From the NCBI RefSeq assembly GCF_043099285.1, contig NZ_CP170723.1:3906001-3970000 (forward strand): a DNA stretch of 64,000 nucleotides, given 5' to 3'. This DNA is from Oryzobacter telluris. GTDB taxonomy: Bacteria > Actinomycetota > Actinomycetes > Actinomycetales > Dermatophilaceae. The notes beneath the pieces were generated by a model. The model saw nothing but the letters and a program-made list of their open reading frames with translations. It searched no databases and was not told where the DNA came from. Position numbers and translations under genes: made by a program. Below are positions 1 through 7,544 of this stretch, piece by piece. Every line of letters begins with the position of its first letter. The first letter of the stretch is position 1.

Positions 1-194
1 ACACCTTCGGCCAGTCCGGGCCGTTCCGGCCGGCCAACGTCGACCGCCGCGTCCCGGGCCTGGTGTTCGCCGGCTCGGGCACGACGCCCGGGGTCGGCAT
101 CCCCATGGTGCTCGTCAGCGGACGCCTCGCGGCCGAGCGGGTCCAGGAGTACGCCGGGGTCGCGCGCCCCCGCGCCCGGGCGGTGGCTCGATGA
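1..194 (+). CDS. crtI: Phytoene desaturase CrtI, C-terminal end only
   Basis: The window opens inside this gene; about 63 codons remain, with a TGA stop at 192-194. The visible tail contains GSGTTPGVGIP, which matches the C-terminal FAD-binding signature of CrtI-type phytoene desaturases (family form GSGTHPGAGIP). CrtI converts phytoene to lycopene at the membrane. The stop overlaps the next start (ATGA), so the gene is translationally coupled to the phytoene synthase gene and belongs to the same operon. The usual His after GSGT is Thr here. The identification rests on a short tail plus the carotenoid neighbours. Confidence 0.8.
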   Translation, partial: TFGQSGPFRPANVDRRVPGLVFAGSGTTPGVGIPMVLVSGRLAAERVQEYAGVARPRARAVAR

Positions 195-1711
195 CGACCA
201 CCTCGCGTCCCGACGTCGTCGCCGAGGGCTACGCCCGTTGCGCCGCCCTCACCAGGGAGCACGGCACCACCTACTGGTGGGGCGCCCGGCTGCTCCCCGA
301 GGACGCCCGCCGCCACGTCCACGCCGTCTACGCGCTGGCCCGGCTGGCCGACGACCTGGTCGACGAGGCCGGCCCCGAGCCGGGCCCCGCCGCCGCGGCC
401 GCGCTCGACGCCTTCGAGCGGCGCTTCTTCGCCGACCTGCACGCGGGGTGGTCCGACGACCCGGTCACGGCCGCCGTCGTCACGACCGTGCACGAGCGCG
501 GCATCGACGAGGAGTGCTTCCACCGCTTCTTCGCGTCGATGCGCGCCGACCTCACGGTGCGCACCTACGAGACCTGGGCCGACCTGCTCGCCTACATGGA
601 CGGCAGCGCCGCCGTGATCGGCGAGATGATGCTGCCCGTCCTCGGGCCCCGGTCGGAGGCCGCGGCGGCCGCCCGCTCGCTCGGCCTCGCCTTCCAGCTC
701 ACCAACTTCCTGCGCGACGTCGGCGAGGACCTCGACCGCGGCCGCGTCTACCTCCCCCAGGAGGACCTGCGGCGGTTCGGCGCCGACCCGTCGCTGCGCC
801 GCAGCACCCCCGAGTGGCGGGCGCTCATGGCCTTCGAGATCGAGCGCAACCGGCGCCTCTACCGCGAGGCCGACGTCGGCCTCCCGGCCTTGCCCCTGCG
901 CTCGCGGAAGTGCGTCGCCACCGCCCGGGTGCTGTACGCCCGCATCCTCGAGCGGATCGAGGCCGCCGACCACGACGTGTTCGCCACCCGTGCACGGGTT
1001 CCCACCGCGGTCAAGGCGCTCGTCGCCGCCCGGATGGTCGCGGCGCGCGAGCCGATGGCGCTCGTGCGGGCCGACCGCGCGGCCCGGGACCCGCACGCCG
1101 GGGCCTGGGTGTCCGACGACGAGGTCGTCCTCGTCGACGCCGACGGGGCGCGGGTCGGCACCGCCTCCAAGTCGACGGTCCACCACGACGACACCCCGCT
1201 GCACCTCGCCTTCTCCTGCTACGTCGTCGACCCCGACGGCCGCCTCCTCGTCACCACGCGCGCGGCGAGCAAGCCGAGCTTCCCCGGCGTCGTCACCAAC
1301 ACCGTGTGCGGGCACCCGAAGCCGGGCGAGGACCTCGCCGACGCCGTCCGCCGCCGGGCCCGCAGCGAGCTCGGCGTCGAGGTCGGCACGCTGCGCCTCG
1401 TCCTCCCCCGGTTCCGGTACCGCGCGGTGATGAACGGGCTCGTCGAGCACGAGGTGTGCCCGGTCTTCGTCGGGTTCGTCGACGACGACGGGACCGCCCC
1501 CGACCCGGAGGAGGTCGACGCCACCGCCTGGGTCCCCTGGGACGAGTTCAGCGCGGGCGTCCTCGGTGGCCGGACCACGGTGTCGCCGTGGGCGCGCGAG
1601 CAGGTGCCGCTGCTCGCGGCGCTCGGACCGGACCCGCGCTCGTGGCCCGCGGCCCCCCGCGACGAGCTCCCGCCCGCGGCCACGCTCGGCGCCGGCGCTG
1701 AGGCGGTCTGA
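191..1711 (+). CDS. Phytoene synthase fused to type 1 isopentenyl-diphosphate isomerase
   Basis: A 506-residue two-domain protein. Residues about 10-295 are a CrtB-type phytoene synthase, which condenses two geranylgeranyl diphosphates. Its two Asp-rich Mg-diphosphate sites are DDLVD (54-58) and DVGED (176-180). Residues about 308-480 are a type 1 IPP isomerase with a NUDIX fold. They show TNTVCGHP (369-376) with the catalytic Cys373, and EHEVCPVF (420-427) with the catalytic Glu421. Both domains have normal length and intact active sites, joined by a short linker of about 12 residues. The start overlaps the crtI stop. The two activities are not consecutive in the pathway, because GGPP synthase lies between them, so the fusion probably serves co-expression or flux rather than direct channelling; that is inference. 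Confidence 0.93.
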   Translation: MTTTSRPDVVAEGYARCAALTREHGTTYWWGARLLPEDARRHVHAVYALARLADDLVDEAGPEPGPAAAAALDAFERRFFADLHAGWSDDPVTAAVVTTVHERGIDEECFHRFFASMRADLTVRTYETWADLLAYMDGSAAVIGEMMLPVLGPRSEAAAAARSLGLAFQLTNFLRDVGEDLDRGRVYLPQEDLRRFGADPSLRRSTPEWRALMAFEIERNRRLYREADVGLPALPLRSRKCVATARVLYARILERIEAADHDVFATRARVPTAVKALVAARMVAAREPMALVRADRAARDPHAGAWVSDDEVVLVDADGARVGTASKSTVHHDDTPLHLAFSCYVVDPDGRLLVTTRAASKPSFPGVVTNTVCGHPKPGEDLADAVRRRARSELGVEVGTLRLVLPRFRYRAVMNGLVEHEVCPVFVGFVDDDGTAPDPEEVDATAWVPWDEFSAGVLGGRTTVSPWAREQVPLLAALGPDPRSWPAAPRDELPPAATLGAGAEAV

Positions 1712-1712
1712 C

Positions 1713-2051
1713 GTGGACCGCTACCAGTACCTCCTCCTCATGGCCGGGTGCGTCGCCATCACGCTGCCGCTCGAGTTCGTCTTCCGGGCGCGGGTCTACC
1801 GCCGGCCGCGCCGCCTGCTGTTCGCCCTCGCGCCGATGCTCGTGGTCTTCCTCGCGTGGGACGTCCTCGGCATCGTCCGCGGGCACTGGACCTACAGCGA
1901 CCGGTACACCACGGGCCTCCTGCTGCCGCTCGACATCCCGCTCGAGGAGCTCGTCTTCTTCCTCGTCGTTCCGGTGTGCGCGCTGCTCACCTACGAGTCG
2001 GTCGGCACCGTGCTGGGCCGTCGGCGCACGGAGGCGGGCGACGATGCCTGA
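1713..2051 (+). CDS. crtYc: Lycopene cyclase subunit, CrtYc type
   Basis: A 112-residue membrane protein of the heterodimeric lycopene cyclase family known from Brevibacterium, Mycobacterium and Corynebacterium. The GTG start one base after the crtB-idi stop gives an N-terminus (MDRYQYLLLM) typical of this family; the frame is open further upstream but only within the preceding gene. Three hydrophobic segments are visible, and PLEELVFF (about residues 77-84) is the conserved acidic family motif. With CrtYd it would cyclise the ends of lycopene. It overlaps crtYd by 8 bp, as expected for a two-subunit enzyme. Confidence 0.88.
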   Translation: MDRYQYLLLMAGCVAITLPLEFVFRARVYRRPRRLLFALAPMLVVFLAWDVLGIVRGHWTYSDRYTTGLLLPLDIPLEELVFFLVVPVCALLTYESVGTVLGRRRTEAGDDA

Positions 2052-2361
2052 GTACACCGTGCTCGCCGTGCTGTCGGTCGTGGCCACCCTGGCGCTCGAG
2101 CGCTTCTGGTTCCGGACGGGCCTGTTCCGCCGGCGGCAGTTCTGGCTGGCCATGGTCATCGTCTACGCCTTCCACGTCCTCGTCGACGGGTGGCTGACCA
2201 AGCTGTCGGCGCCCATCGTCATCTACGACGCCGGCCAGATCACCGGCGTCCGGGTGCCGTGGGACATCCCCGTGGAGGACTACCTCTTCGGGTTCAGCAT
2301 GATCGGGCTGACCCTGTTGCTCTGGGTCCGGTACGGGCGACGCACGGAGGAGGCGGCATGA
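2044..2361 (+). CDS. crtYd: Lycopene cyclase subunit, CrtYd type
   Basis: A 105-residue partner of the preceding subunit, with three predicted membrane helices and the conserved IPVEDYLFGF motif near residue 75. Homologous pairs form either beta rings (CrtYc/Yd) or epsilon/C50 rings (CrtYe/Yf). The CrtU-like enzyme downstream needs a beta-carotene-like substrate, so beta cyclisation is the more likely activity here; this rests on context, not on a residue I can read. Its stop overlaps the start of the methyltransferase gene (ATGA). Confidence 0.88.
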   Translation: MPEYTVLAVLSVVATLALERFWFRTGLFRRRQFWLAMVIVYAFHVLVDGWLTKLSAPIVIYDAGQITGVRVPWDIPVEDYLFGFSMIGLTLLLWVRYGRRTEEAA

Positions 2362-3110
2362 GCGGGCACGCGCGCGACGGCGGGTGGGTGCTGGCCGACG
2401 CCTTCGACCGCGCCGCCCCCACCTACGACGCGATGGTCGCCCTGTCGCCGGGCTACCACGACCAGCTCCGGACGGCCGCCGAGGCGCTCGTCATGCGGCT
2501 GCCCACGGGCGCCGACCACGGGGTGACCGTCCTCGACCTCGGCTGCGGGTCGGGCGCCAGCACCCGGGCCGTCCTCGACGCGTGGACGGCCGACGGGCGC
2601 CGGGCCGCCGACCTGCGGGCCACTGGCGTCGACGCCTCGGAGGGCATGGTCGGCCAGGCGCGCGCCAAGGCCTGGCCGACCACGGTCGACCTCGTCGTCG
2701 CCGATGCCGTGGAGCACCTGGAGTCGCTGCCCGACGAGTCCGTCGACGGCGTGCTGGGCGCGTACCTGCTGCGCAACGTCCCCGACCGCCAGCGCCTCGT
2801 GCGCGAGGTGGCCCGGGTGCTGCGGCCGGGTGGGGCCTTCGTCCTCCACGACTACTCCGTGGCCGGCTCCCTTCGGGCGCGGGCGGTCTGGGCCGCGGTC
2901 TGCCACGGCGTCATCATCCCGCTGGCGGTCGTGAAGCGGTCCGACGTGCCGCTGCACCGCTACCTCTACACGAGCGTGCGTGACTTCGACTCGGTGGCGC
3001 AGGTCTGCGACCGGCTGCAGGGCGTGGGGCTGGTCGACGTCCGGCACCGCTCGTACCCGGGCTGGCAGGACGGCGTGGTCCACACCGTCGTCGGGTCGCG
3101 GCCCTCGTGA
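2358..3110 (+). CDS. SAM-dependent methyltransferase, CrtT-like
   Basis: A 250-residue class I methyltransferase. VLDLGCGSG (about residues 59-67) is the SAM-binding motif I, and VLRPGGAFVLHDYS is the post-motif III region typical of UbiE/COQ5-like enzymes. Streptomyces carotenoid clusters carry a comparable gene, crtT, beside crtU; its biochemical role is not well settled. The gene overlaps crtYd by 4 bp and the CrtU gene by 4 bp (GTGA), so it is firmly part of the operon. The assignment as CrtT is by context; the methyltransferase fold is clear. Confidence 0.75.
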   Translation: MSGHARDGGWVLADAFDRAAPTYDAMVALSPGYHDQLRTAAEALVMRLPTGADHGVTVLDLGCGSGASTRAVLDAWTADGRRAADLRATGVDASEGMVGQARAKAWPTTVDLVVADAVEHLESLPDESVDGVLGAYLLRNVPDRQRLVREVARVLRPGGAFVLHDYSVAGSLRARAVWAAVCHGVIIPLAVVKRSDVPLHRYLYTSVRDFDSVAQVCDRLQGVGLVDVRHRSYPGWQDGVVHTVVGSRPS

Positions 3111-4729
3111 GCCCGCTGCGCCGGCCACGCTGGCGGCCCGGGAACGACGCGCGCGCCGAGTTCCACCCGCCGCCCGCGCCTGCCGCCGGTCCGCCCACCA
3201 CCGCCGGTGAGCGCCACGTCGTCGTCGTGGGGGGCGGCATCGCGGGCCTCACCGCCGCCCTCGGGCTGGCCGAGCGCGGCGTGCGGGTCACCGTCCTCGA
3301 GCGCGACGGTCGGCTCGGCGGGCGGGTGCGGTCGTGGCCGGTGACGCTCCCGGACGGGACGACCGGCGCGATGAGCCGTGGCTTCCACGCGTTCTTCCGG
3401 CAGTACTACAACCTGCGCGCCGTGCTGCGCCGCACCGACCCCACCCTCGAGCGCCTCCGCCCCCTCGACGACTACCCCCTGGTCCGCGCGGGCGGTGGGA
3501 CCGACTCGTTCGCCGGCATCCCGCGGACCCCGCCGTGGAACCTCGCCACCTTCGTGGCCCGCAGCCCGAGCTTCGACCTGCGCGCCCTCGCCGCGGTCGA
3601 CGTCGAGGCCGCGCTGGGCCTGCTCGACGTCGACTTCCCCGACACCTTCGTCGAGCTGGACGGCGTGAGCGCGGCCGAGGTGCTCGACCGGCTCCGCTTC
3701 CCCGAGGGCGCCCGCCACCTCGCGCTCGAGGTCTTCGCCCGCAGCTTCTTCGCCGACCCGCGCGAGTTCTCCGGCGCCGAGCTCGTCGCGATGTTCCACC
3801 TGTACTTCGTCGGGAGCGCCGAGGGCCTGCTCTTCGACGTCCCCCGCGACGACTACGACGCCATCCTCTGGGCGCCGCTGGGCCGCCACCTCCACGGCCT
3901 CGGGGTCGCGGTCCGCACCGGCCGCGAGGCCCGGGCGGTCACCGAGCGGGGCGGGCGCCTGGCCGTGCTCCACGGCCCCCCGGGCGGCGAGGACCAGGAA
4001 TGGGTCGAGGCCGACGCCGTCGTCGTCGCGCTCGACCCGGTGGGGCTGCGCGGCCTCGTCGCCTCCTCACCCGGGCTCGGCGGCGACAGCGCCGCGGGTG
4101 CCGCGTGGCGCGGGAGCGTCGCGGCCGTGCGCTCGGCGCCGGCCTTCGCGGTGTGGCGGCTCTGGCTCTCCGGTCCGGTCGCCCCCGAGCGGCCGCCCTT
4201 CCTGGGGACCAGCGGGTACGGGCCGGTCGACAACGTCTCGGTGCTCGAACAGTTCGAGGACCACGCGACGAACTGGGCTGCGGCACAGCACGGTTCGGTG
4301 GTCGAGCTGCACGCCTACGCCCTGCCCGACGGCACCGACGAGCCCGCGCTGCGCGACCGGATGCTCGCCGAGCTGCACCGCATCTACCCCGAGACCGCAT
4401 CCTTCGACATCGTGCACGACGAGTGGCTCGTCGAGCGCGACTGCGCCCTCGTCGGCCTCGAGCCGTGGGCGTGGCGGCCAGGAGTCGTCACGCCCGACCC
4501 GCGCCTCGTCCTCGCCGGCGACACGGTGCGGTGCGACCTGCCCGTCGCCCTGATGGAGCGGGCCGCCACCACCGGCTGGCTCGCGGCCGACCGCCTGCTC
4601 GCCGGCTGGGGCCTGCCCGGCCACGGCGTGTGGTCGGTGCCGACCCGGTCGCGGTTCGGTGCGGTCCCGCGGGTGGCCCGCCGCGGCATCCGGGCCTACC
4701 GGTCGACGGCGGCCCGGCGCAGCGCGTAG
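3107..4729 (+). CDS. crtU: CrtU-like beta-carotene desaturase/methyltransferase (isorenieratene synthase)
   Basis: A 540-residue flavoprotein. GGGIAG (42-47) is the dinucleotide-binding motif, and a C-terminal LAGDTVRCDLPVALMERA segment is the second FAD contact. The region SRGFHAFFRQYYNLR (around residue 90) is characteristic of CrtU, which desaturates beta rings and shifts a methyl group to give aromatic rings (isorenieratene). The GTG start overlaps the previous stop, leaving an unusual proline-rich stretch of about 35 residues before the FAD domain. With CrtB, CrtI and CrtYc/Yd upstream, the set matches the Brevibacterium linens isorenieratene pathway. The 3' end overlaps the convergent Rieske gene by 34 bp. 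Confidence 0.85.
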   Translation: MSPLRRPRWRPGNDARAEFHPPPAPAAGPPTTAGERHVVVVGGGIAGLTAALGLAERGVRVTVLERDGRLGGRVRSWPVTLPDGTTGAMSRGFHAFFRQYYNLRAVLRRTDPTLERLRPLDDYPLVRAGGGTDSFAGIPRTPPWNLATFVARSPSFDLRALAAVDVEAALGLLDVDFPDTFVELDGVSAAEVLDRLRFPEGARHLALEVFARSFFADPREFSGAELVAMFHLYFVGSAEGLLFDVPRDDYDAILWAPLGRHLHGLGVAVRTGREARAVTERGGRLAVLHGPPGGEDQEWVEADAVVVALDPVGLRGLVASSPGLGGDSAAGAAWRGSVAAVRSAPAFAVWRLWLSGPVAPERPPFLGTSGYGPVDNVSVLEQFEDHATNWAAAQHGSVVELHAYALPDGTDEPALRDRMLAELHRIYPETASFDIVHDEWLVERDCALVGLEPWAWRPGVVTPDPRLVLAGDTVRCDLPVALMERAATTGWLAADRLLAGWGLPGHGVWSVPTRSRFGAVPRVARRGIRAYRSTAARRSA

Positions 4730-5712
4730 AGCCGCGCCGCGTACTCGAGGTCGTCGGCCCACAGCTGCGTCGCCGACGAGCGCATCCCCACCCGCACGAG
4801 CGGGGCGAGCGAGCGCGCCACCCGGAACCCGAGACGGTCCGACGTCGCCACGACCGCCTCGGTCATCACGGTGACCGCGGGGTGGGCGCCCGGTGCGGTG
4901 AGCGGGGTGGCGTGGGTCTCGACGACGCTGCCGACGCCCTCGCCGCCGGTGATCGTCATGACCACCGTGTGCGAGTCGGGGCAGGTGAACTCGGCCCGCA
5001 CCGGCACGGCGAAGGTGCGCCCCAGCCGGTAGGCGACGTCGAGGACGAGGCGGTCGGGGGTCGAGGCGAGGTCGTCGACGGCGAGGTCGCTGAACGCGTA
5101 GGGGTGCAGCCAGGCCCCGTGCCAGGGGTCGAGCCGGTTGGCGACGATGTCGCGCGGCTCGCACACGGCGCGCAGCGAGATGACCGAGGCGATGGCGCCC
5201 TCGGCGTCCGGCCGGGCGGCGACGACCGGGCGGTCGGTGGGCCCGACGCCCTCCTCGACCCGTCCGACCCGCACCCACACGAGGACGCCGTCGTCGTGGG
5301 CGGCGTAGGTGGCCCAGGGCGGGTCGGAGTCGCGGCCGAGCGGCATCCCGTGCCAGCGGCACAGGACCGTGCCGTCGACGACGTCGCACCCGGCCAGCGG
5401 GGCGCCGAGGTGCGGACAGGCGCCTGGGCCGGCGAGGGCCGAGCCGTCGGCGTCGCGCCACATCACCACCTCGCGGCCCGAGACGGTGCGCAGCAGGGTG
5501 CGGCCGGCCACGAGCTCGGTGGACGCGGCGGCCACGAGCCAGCCGTGGGTGGGCCGGAGCTGTGCTGCGGCGACGGCGGCGTCGATCCGGGCCGGCTTCG
5601 CGTCGCGCCAGGTGCCCCTCAGCTCGGCGGCGGGGGTCTGCGGCAGCCGTCGCACGGGCACCCGGCGGCGGACCTCCGCGCGCCAGGACCGGTCGGTCCG
5701 CAGCAGGCTCAT
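4696..5712 (-). CDS. Rieske non-heme iron oxygenase, carotenoid-cluster associated
   Basis: A 338-residue protein. The Rieske [2Fe-2S] ligands are Cys99/His101 and Cys118/His121 (CPH and CRWH). A later segment NRLDPWHGAWLH (192-203) fits the mononuclear iron motif NxxDxxHxxxxH of Rieske oxygenase alpha subunits, with Asp195, His198 and His203. It should therefore be a full oxygenase, not only an electron carrier. The rest resembles uncharacterised Rieske proteins (DUF5914-like) found near actinobacterial carotenoid genes, by memory. It converges on crtU and overlaps it. A ring-modifying role on the aromatic carotenoid is inferred. No reductase or ferredoxin gene lies beside it. Confidence 0.8.
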   Translation of the reverse strand: MSLLRTDRSWRAEVRRRVPVRRLPQTPAAELRGTWRDAKPARIDAAVAAAQLRPTHGWLVAAASTELVAGRTLLRTVSGREVVMWRDADGSALAGPGACPHLGAPLAGCDVVDGTVLCRWHGMPLGRDSDPPWATYAAHDDGVLVWVRVGRVEEGVGPTDRPVVAARPDAEGAIASVISLRAVCEPRDIVANRLDPWHGAWLHPYAFSDLAVDDLASTPDRLVLDVAYRLGRTFAVPVRAEFTCPDSHTVVMTITGGEGVGSVVETHATPLTAPGAHPAVTVMTEAVVATSDRLGFRVARSLAPLVRVGMRSSATQLWADDLEYAARLYALRRAAVDR

Positions 5713-5718
5713 CGCCTC

Positions 5719-5724
5719 ACGCTA
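5719..5724 (-). promoter_or_regulatory. -10 element of a probable leaderless transcript (Rieske gene)
   Basis: On the minus strand TAGCGT is followed by six bases and then the ATG of the Rieske gene, with no purine-rich ribosome site. This is the leaderless promoter layout common in actinobacteria. Confidence 0.55.
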
Positions 5725-5753
5725 ACGCCCGCCCGGGGCCGCTGCCAGAGTGT

Positions 5754-6212
5754 CTAGGCCGCGGGGGTGGCGGGCGTGCGCTCGGCGTCGATGACGATGC
5801 CGGCCCGTGGCGCCTGGTCGCGGCCGACGAGCCGGCCCGCTGCGGCGGCGATGTTCGCGAAGCGCGCGGGGAGGCCGTACTTGGCGACGACCGCCCGGCG
5901 CACGGCGGCGACACCCTCGGCATCACGCACGACCACGCCGGTGCCGCGGTAGGTCGGGGCACCGGGCTCGACCTGGCCGCGCATCGAGCAGGGCCGCAGC
6001 TCGACCCGGTCGGTGTGCGCGAGGCGCTTGACCTTGCCCGTGCGGTCGACGCTGATGACGACGAGGCGGCTCGGGTCGGACTCGTCGGCGGCGATCCACA
6101 CGGGGGTGGCGACGCCGACCCCGGAGCGGCGGTAGGTGGTGAGCTCGGCGTACTTCGCGTCGGCCAGGGGGTGCCGGTCCGGGGTGGCCCGGGAGCCGGC
6201 GGTGTCGTCCAT
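5754..6212 (-). CDS. PPOX-class F420-dependent oxidoreductase
   Basis: A 152-residue protein of the split-barrel flavin/F420-binding fold. The segments LADAKYAELTTYRRSG, VATPVWIA, VELRPCSMRG and YRGTGVVV follow the pattern of PPOX-class F420-dependent proteins, in which the arginine-rich part contacts the cofactor. The substrate is unknown. The length is normal for the family. TAGGCT six bases before the ATG suggests a leaderless transcript. It lies alone between the Rieske gene and the cold-shock gene, on the opposite strand to the latter. Confidence 0.75.
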   Translation of the reverse strand: MDDTAGSRATPDRHPLADAKYAELTTYRRSGVGVATPVWIAADESDPSRLVVISVDRTGKVKRLAHTDRVELRPCSMRGQVEPGAPTYRGTGVVVRDAEGVAAVRRAVVAKYGLPARFANIAAAAGRLVGRDQAPRAGIVIDAERTPATPAA

Positions 6213-6218
6213 GGCCCC

Positions 6219-6224
6219 AGCCTA
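6219..6224 (-). promoter_or_regulatory. -10 element of a probable leaderless transcript (PPOX/F420 gene)
   Basis: TAGGCT on the minus strand, then GGGGCC, then the ATG. There is no room for a conventional 5' leader. Confidence 0.5.
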
Positions 6225-6282
6225 GGACCGGGGCCCGACGGCGCCGTTCACCCTCGATGTGCTGGATCGGCCCAAGTCCCGC

Positions 6283-6441
6283 TAGGGTGGTACGCAGTTG
6301 TTGAGCTTTCCGTTGTGCAGTGGTTGCAGGATCGTCCCGCCGGGACGAGAGGCGCTTTCTGAGCAGAGGTACGTACCAGGCATCACCAACGTGTCGGCCG
6401 CCGAACTCATGGCGGCCCACATCCTCAGAAAGAAGGCCAAC
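6283..6441 (+). promoter_or_regulatory. Promoter and long 5' leader of the cold-shock gene
   Basis: A -10-like TAGGGT (6283-6288) would start transcription near 6295 and leave a leader of about 145 nt, far longer than elsewhere in the window. The leader holds a hairpin, TCGTCCCGCCGGGACGA (6332-6348), a perfect palindrome GGTACGTACC (6368-6377) and a purine-rich ribosome site AGAAAGAAGG ending a few bases before the ATG. Long structured leaders are known to control cspA-type genes by temperature; here that is inferred from layout. Confidence 0.55.
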
Positions 6442-6648
6442 ATGGCTACTGGCACCGTGAAGTGGTTCAACGCCGAGAAGGGCTTCGGCTTCATCGCCCC
6501 CGACGACGGCTCCGCCGACGTCTTCGCCCACTACTCGGCCATCAACTCGAACGGCTACCGCTCGCTCGACGAGAACGCCAAGGTCGAGTACGAGACCCAG
6601 CAGGGCCCGAAGGGCCCGCAGGCCGCGAACATCTCGGTCATCGGCTGA
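6442..6648 (+). CDS. Cold-shock protein, CspA family
   Basis: A 68-residue single cold-shock domain. TGTVKWFNAEKGFGFI contains the RNP1 motif and VFAHYSAI the RNP2 motif, both RNA-binding. The protein would act as an RNA chaperone in the cytoplasm. The ATG at 6442 is chosen because it gives the canonical MATGTVKWF start and sits just after a good ribosome site, although the frame stays open upstream through the leader. A strong hairpin follows the gene, so it is transcribed alone. Confidence 0.96.
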   Translation: MATGTVKWFNAEKGFGFIAPDDGSADVFAHYSAINSNGYRSLDENAKVEYETQQGPKGPQAANISVIG

Positions 6649-6684
6649 GCATCGCGCCACCTCGCGTCCCGTAGGGACGCACTC

Positions 6685-6719
6685 CACGACCGCCGTCCGG
6701 ATTCCGGGCGGCGGTCGTG
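6685..6719 (+). terminator. Hairpin terminator after the cold-shock gene
   Basis: Arms at 6685-6700 and 6704-6719 pair over 16 positions with one G-T wobble around a 3-nt loop. No T-tract follows, which is usual in this window. It separates the cold-shock gene from pxpA. Confidence 0.7.
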
Positions 6720-6757
6720 CGTCGTCCCGGCCTCCCGCACGCGCCGCGGCGGAGCAC

Positions 6758-6763
6758 TAGCGT
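6758..6763 (+). promoter_or_regulatory. -10 element of a probable leaderless transcript (pxpA)
   Basis: TAGCGT lies seven bases before the ATG of pxpA, and no ribosome-binding sequence intervenes. Confidence 0.55.
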
Positions 6764-6770
6764 TCCGGGC

Positions 6771-7544
6771 ATGACCCCGCGGATCGACCTCAACGCCGAC
6801 CTCGGCGAGTCGTTCGGCACCTGGGTGCTCGGCGACGACGACGCGATGCTCGGGGTCGTGACGAGCGCGAACGTCGCCTGCGGCTTCCACGCCGGGGACG
6901 CCACGACCATCCGGCGCACCGTGGCGGCCGCCGCGGCACGGGGGGTCGTCGTCGGCGCCCAGGTGGGCTACCGCGACCTCGCCGGCTTCGGCCGGCGCCG
7001 CATCGACATCGCCCCGGCCGACCTCACCGCCGACGTGCTCTACCAGCTGGGGGCGCTGGAGGCGATGTGCCGCGTGGCCAGCACCCGCGTGGCCTACGTC
7101 AAGCCGCACGGCGCGCTCTACACGACCGCCGCGGTCGACGAGGGCCAGGCCCGGGCGGTCGTCGAGGCCGTGGTCGCGTACGACGCGACCCTGCCTGTCC
7201 TGGGCCTGCCGGGCTCGGTCCTCCTGCGGGTGGCCGCCGAGGCGGGCGTCCCCACGGTGGCCGAGGCGTTCGCCGACCGCGGCTACGCCCCCGACGGTCA
7301 CCTCGTGCCGCGCTCGTCGCCCGGAGCCGTCCTCCACGACCCCGAGGAGGTCGCGGCACGGGTCGTGCGCCTCGTCACCGAGGGCACCGTCGTGGCCGTC
7401 GACGGCTCGGTCGTCCAGGTCGCGGCGCGCTCGGTGTGCACCCACGGCGACACGCCGGGGGCCGTGGCCATCGCCGCTGCGGTGCGCTCGGCGCTCGAGG
7501 CGGCGGGCGTCGTCATCGAGCCGTTCGTCGCTTCCGGGTCGTGA
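6771..7544 (+). CDS. pxpA: 5-oxoprolinase subunit A (LamB/YcsF family)
   Basis: A 257-residue protein opening with DLNADLGESFG, the hallmark of the LamB/YcsF family. It also contains YVKPHGALY (about 110-118) and CTHGDTPGA near the C-terminus. PxpA, PxpB and PxpC together hydrolyse 5-oxoproline (pyroglutamate) to glutamate with ATP. The ATG at 6771 gives the canonical N-terminus. The TGA overlaps the GTG of pxpB by 4 bp, so the three genes form one coupled operon. Confidence 0.93.
   Translation: MTPRIDLNADLGESFGTWVLGDDDAMLGVVTSANVACGFHAGDATTIRRTVAAAAARGVVVGAQVGYRDLAGFGRRRIDIAPADLTADVLYQLGALEAMCRVASTRVAYVKPHGALYTTAAVDEGQARAVVEAVVAYDATLPVLGLPGSVLLRVAAEAGVPTVAEAFADRGYAPDGHLVPRSSPGAVLHDPEEVAARVVRLVTEGTVVAVDGSVVQVAARSVCTHGDTPGAVAIAAAVRSALEAAGVVIEPFVASGS

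Noticed and set aside
6298..6441. N-terminal extension of the cold-shock protein
   Set aside because: The frame is open upstream, but the extension has no family match, the conserved protein starts at MATGTVKWF, and a ribosome site sits directly before that ATG. The stretch is better read as an untranslated leader.
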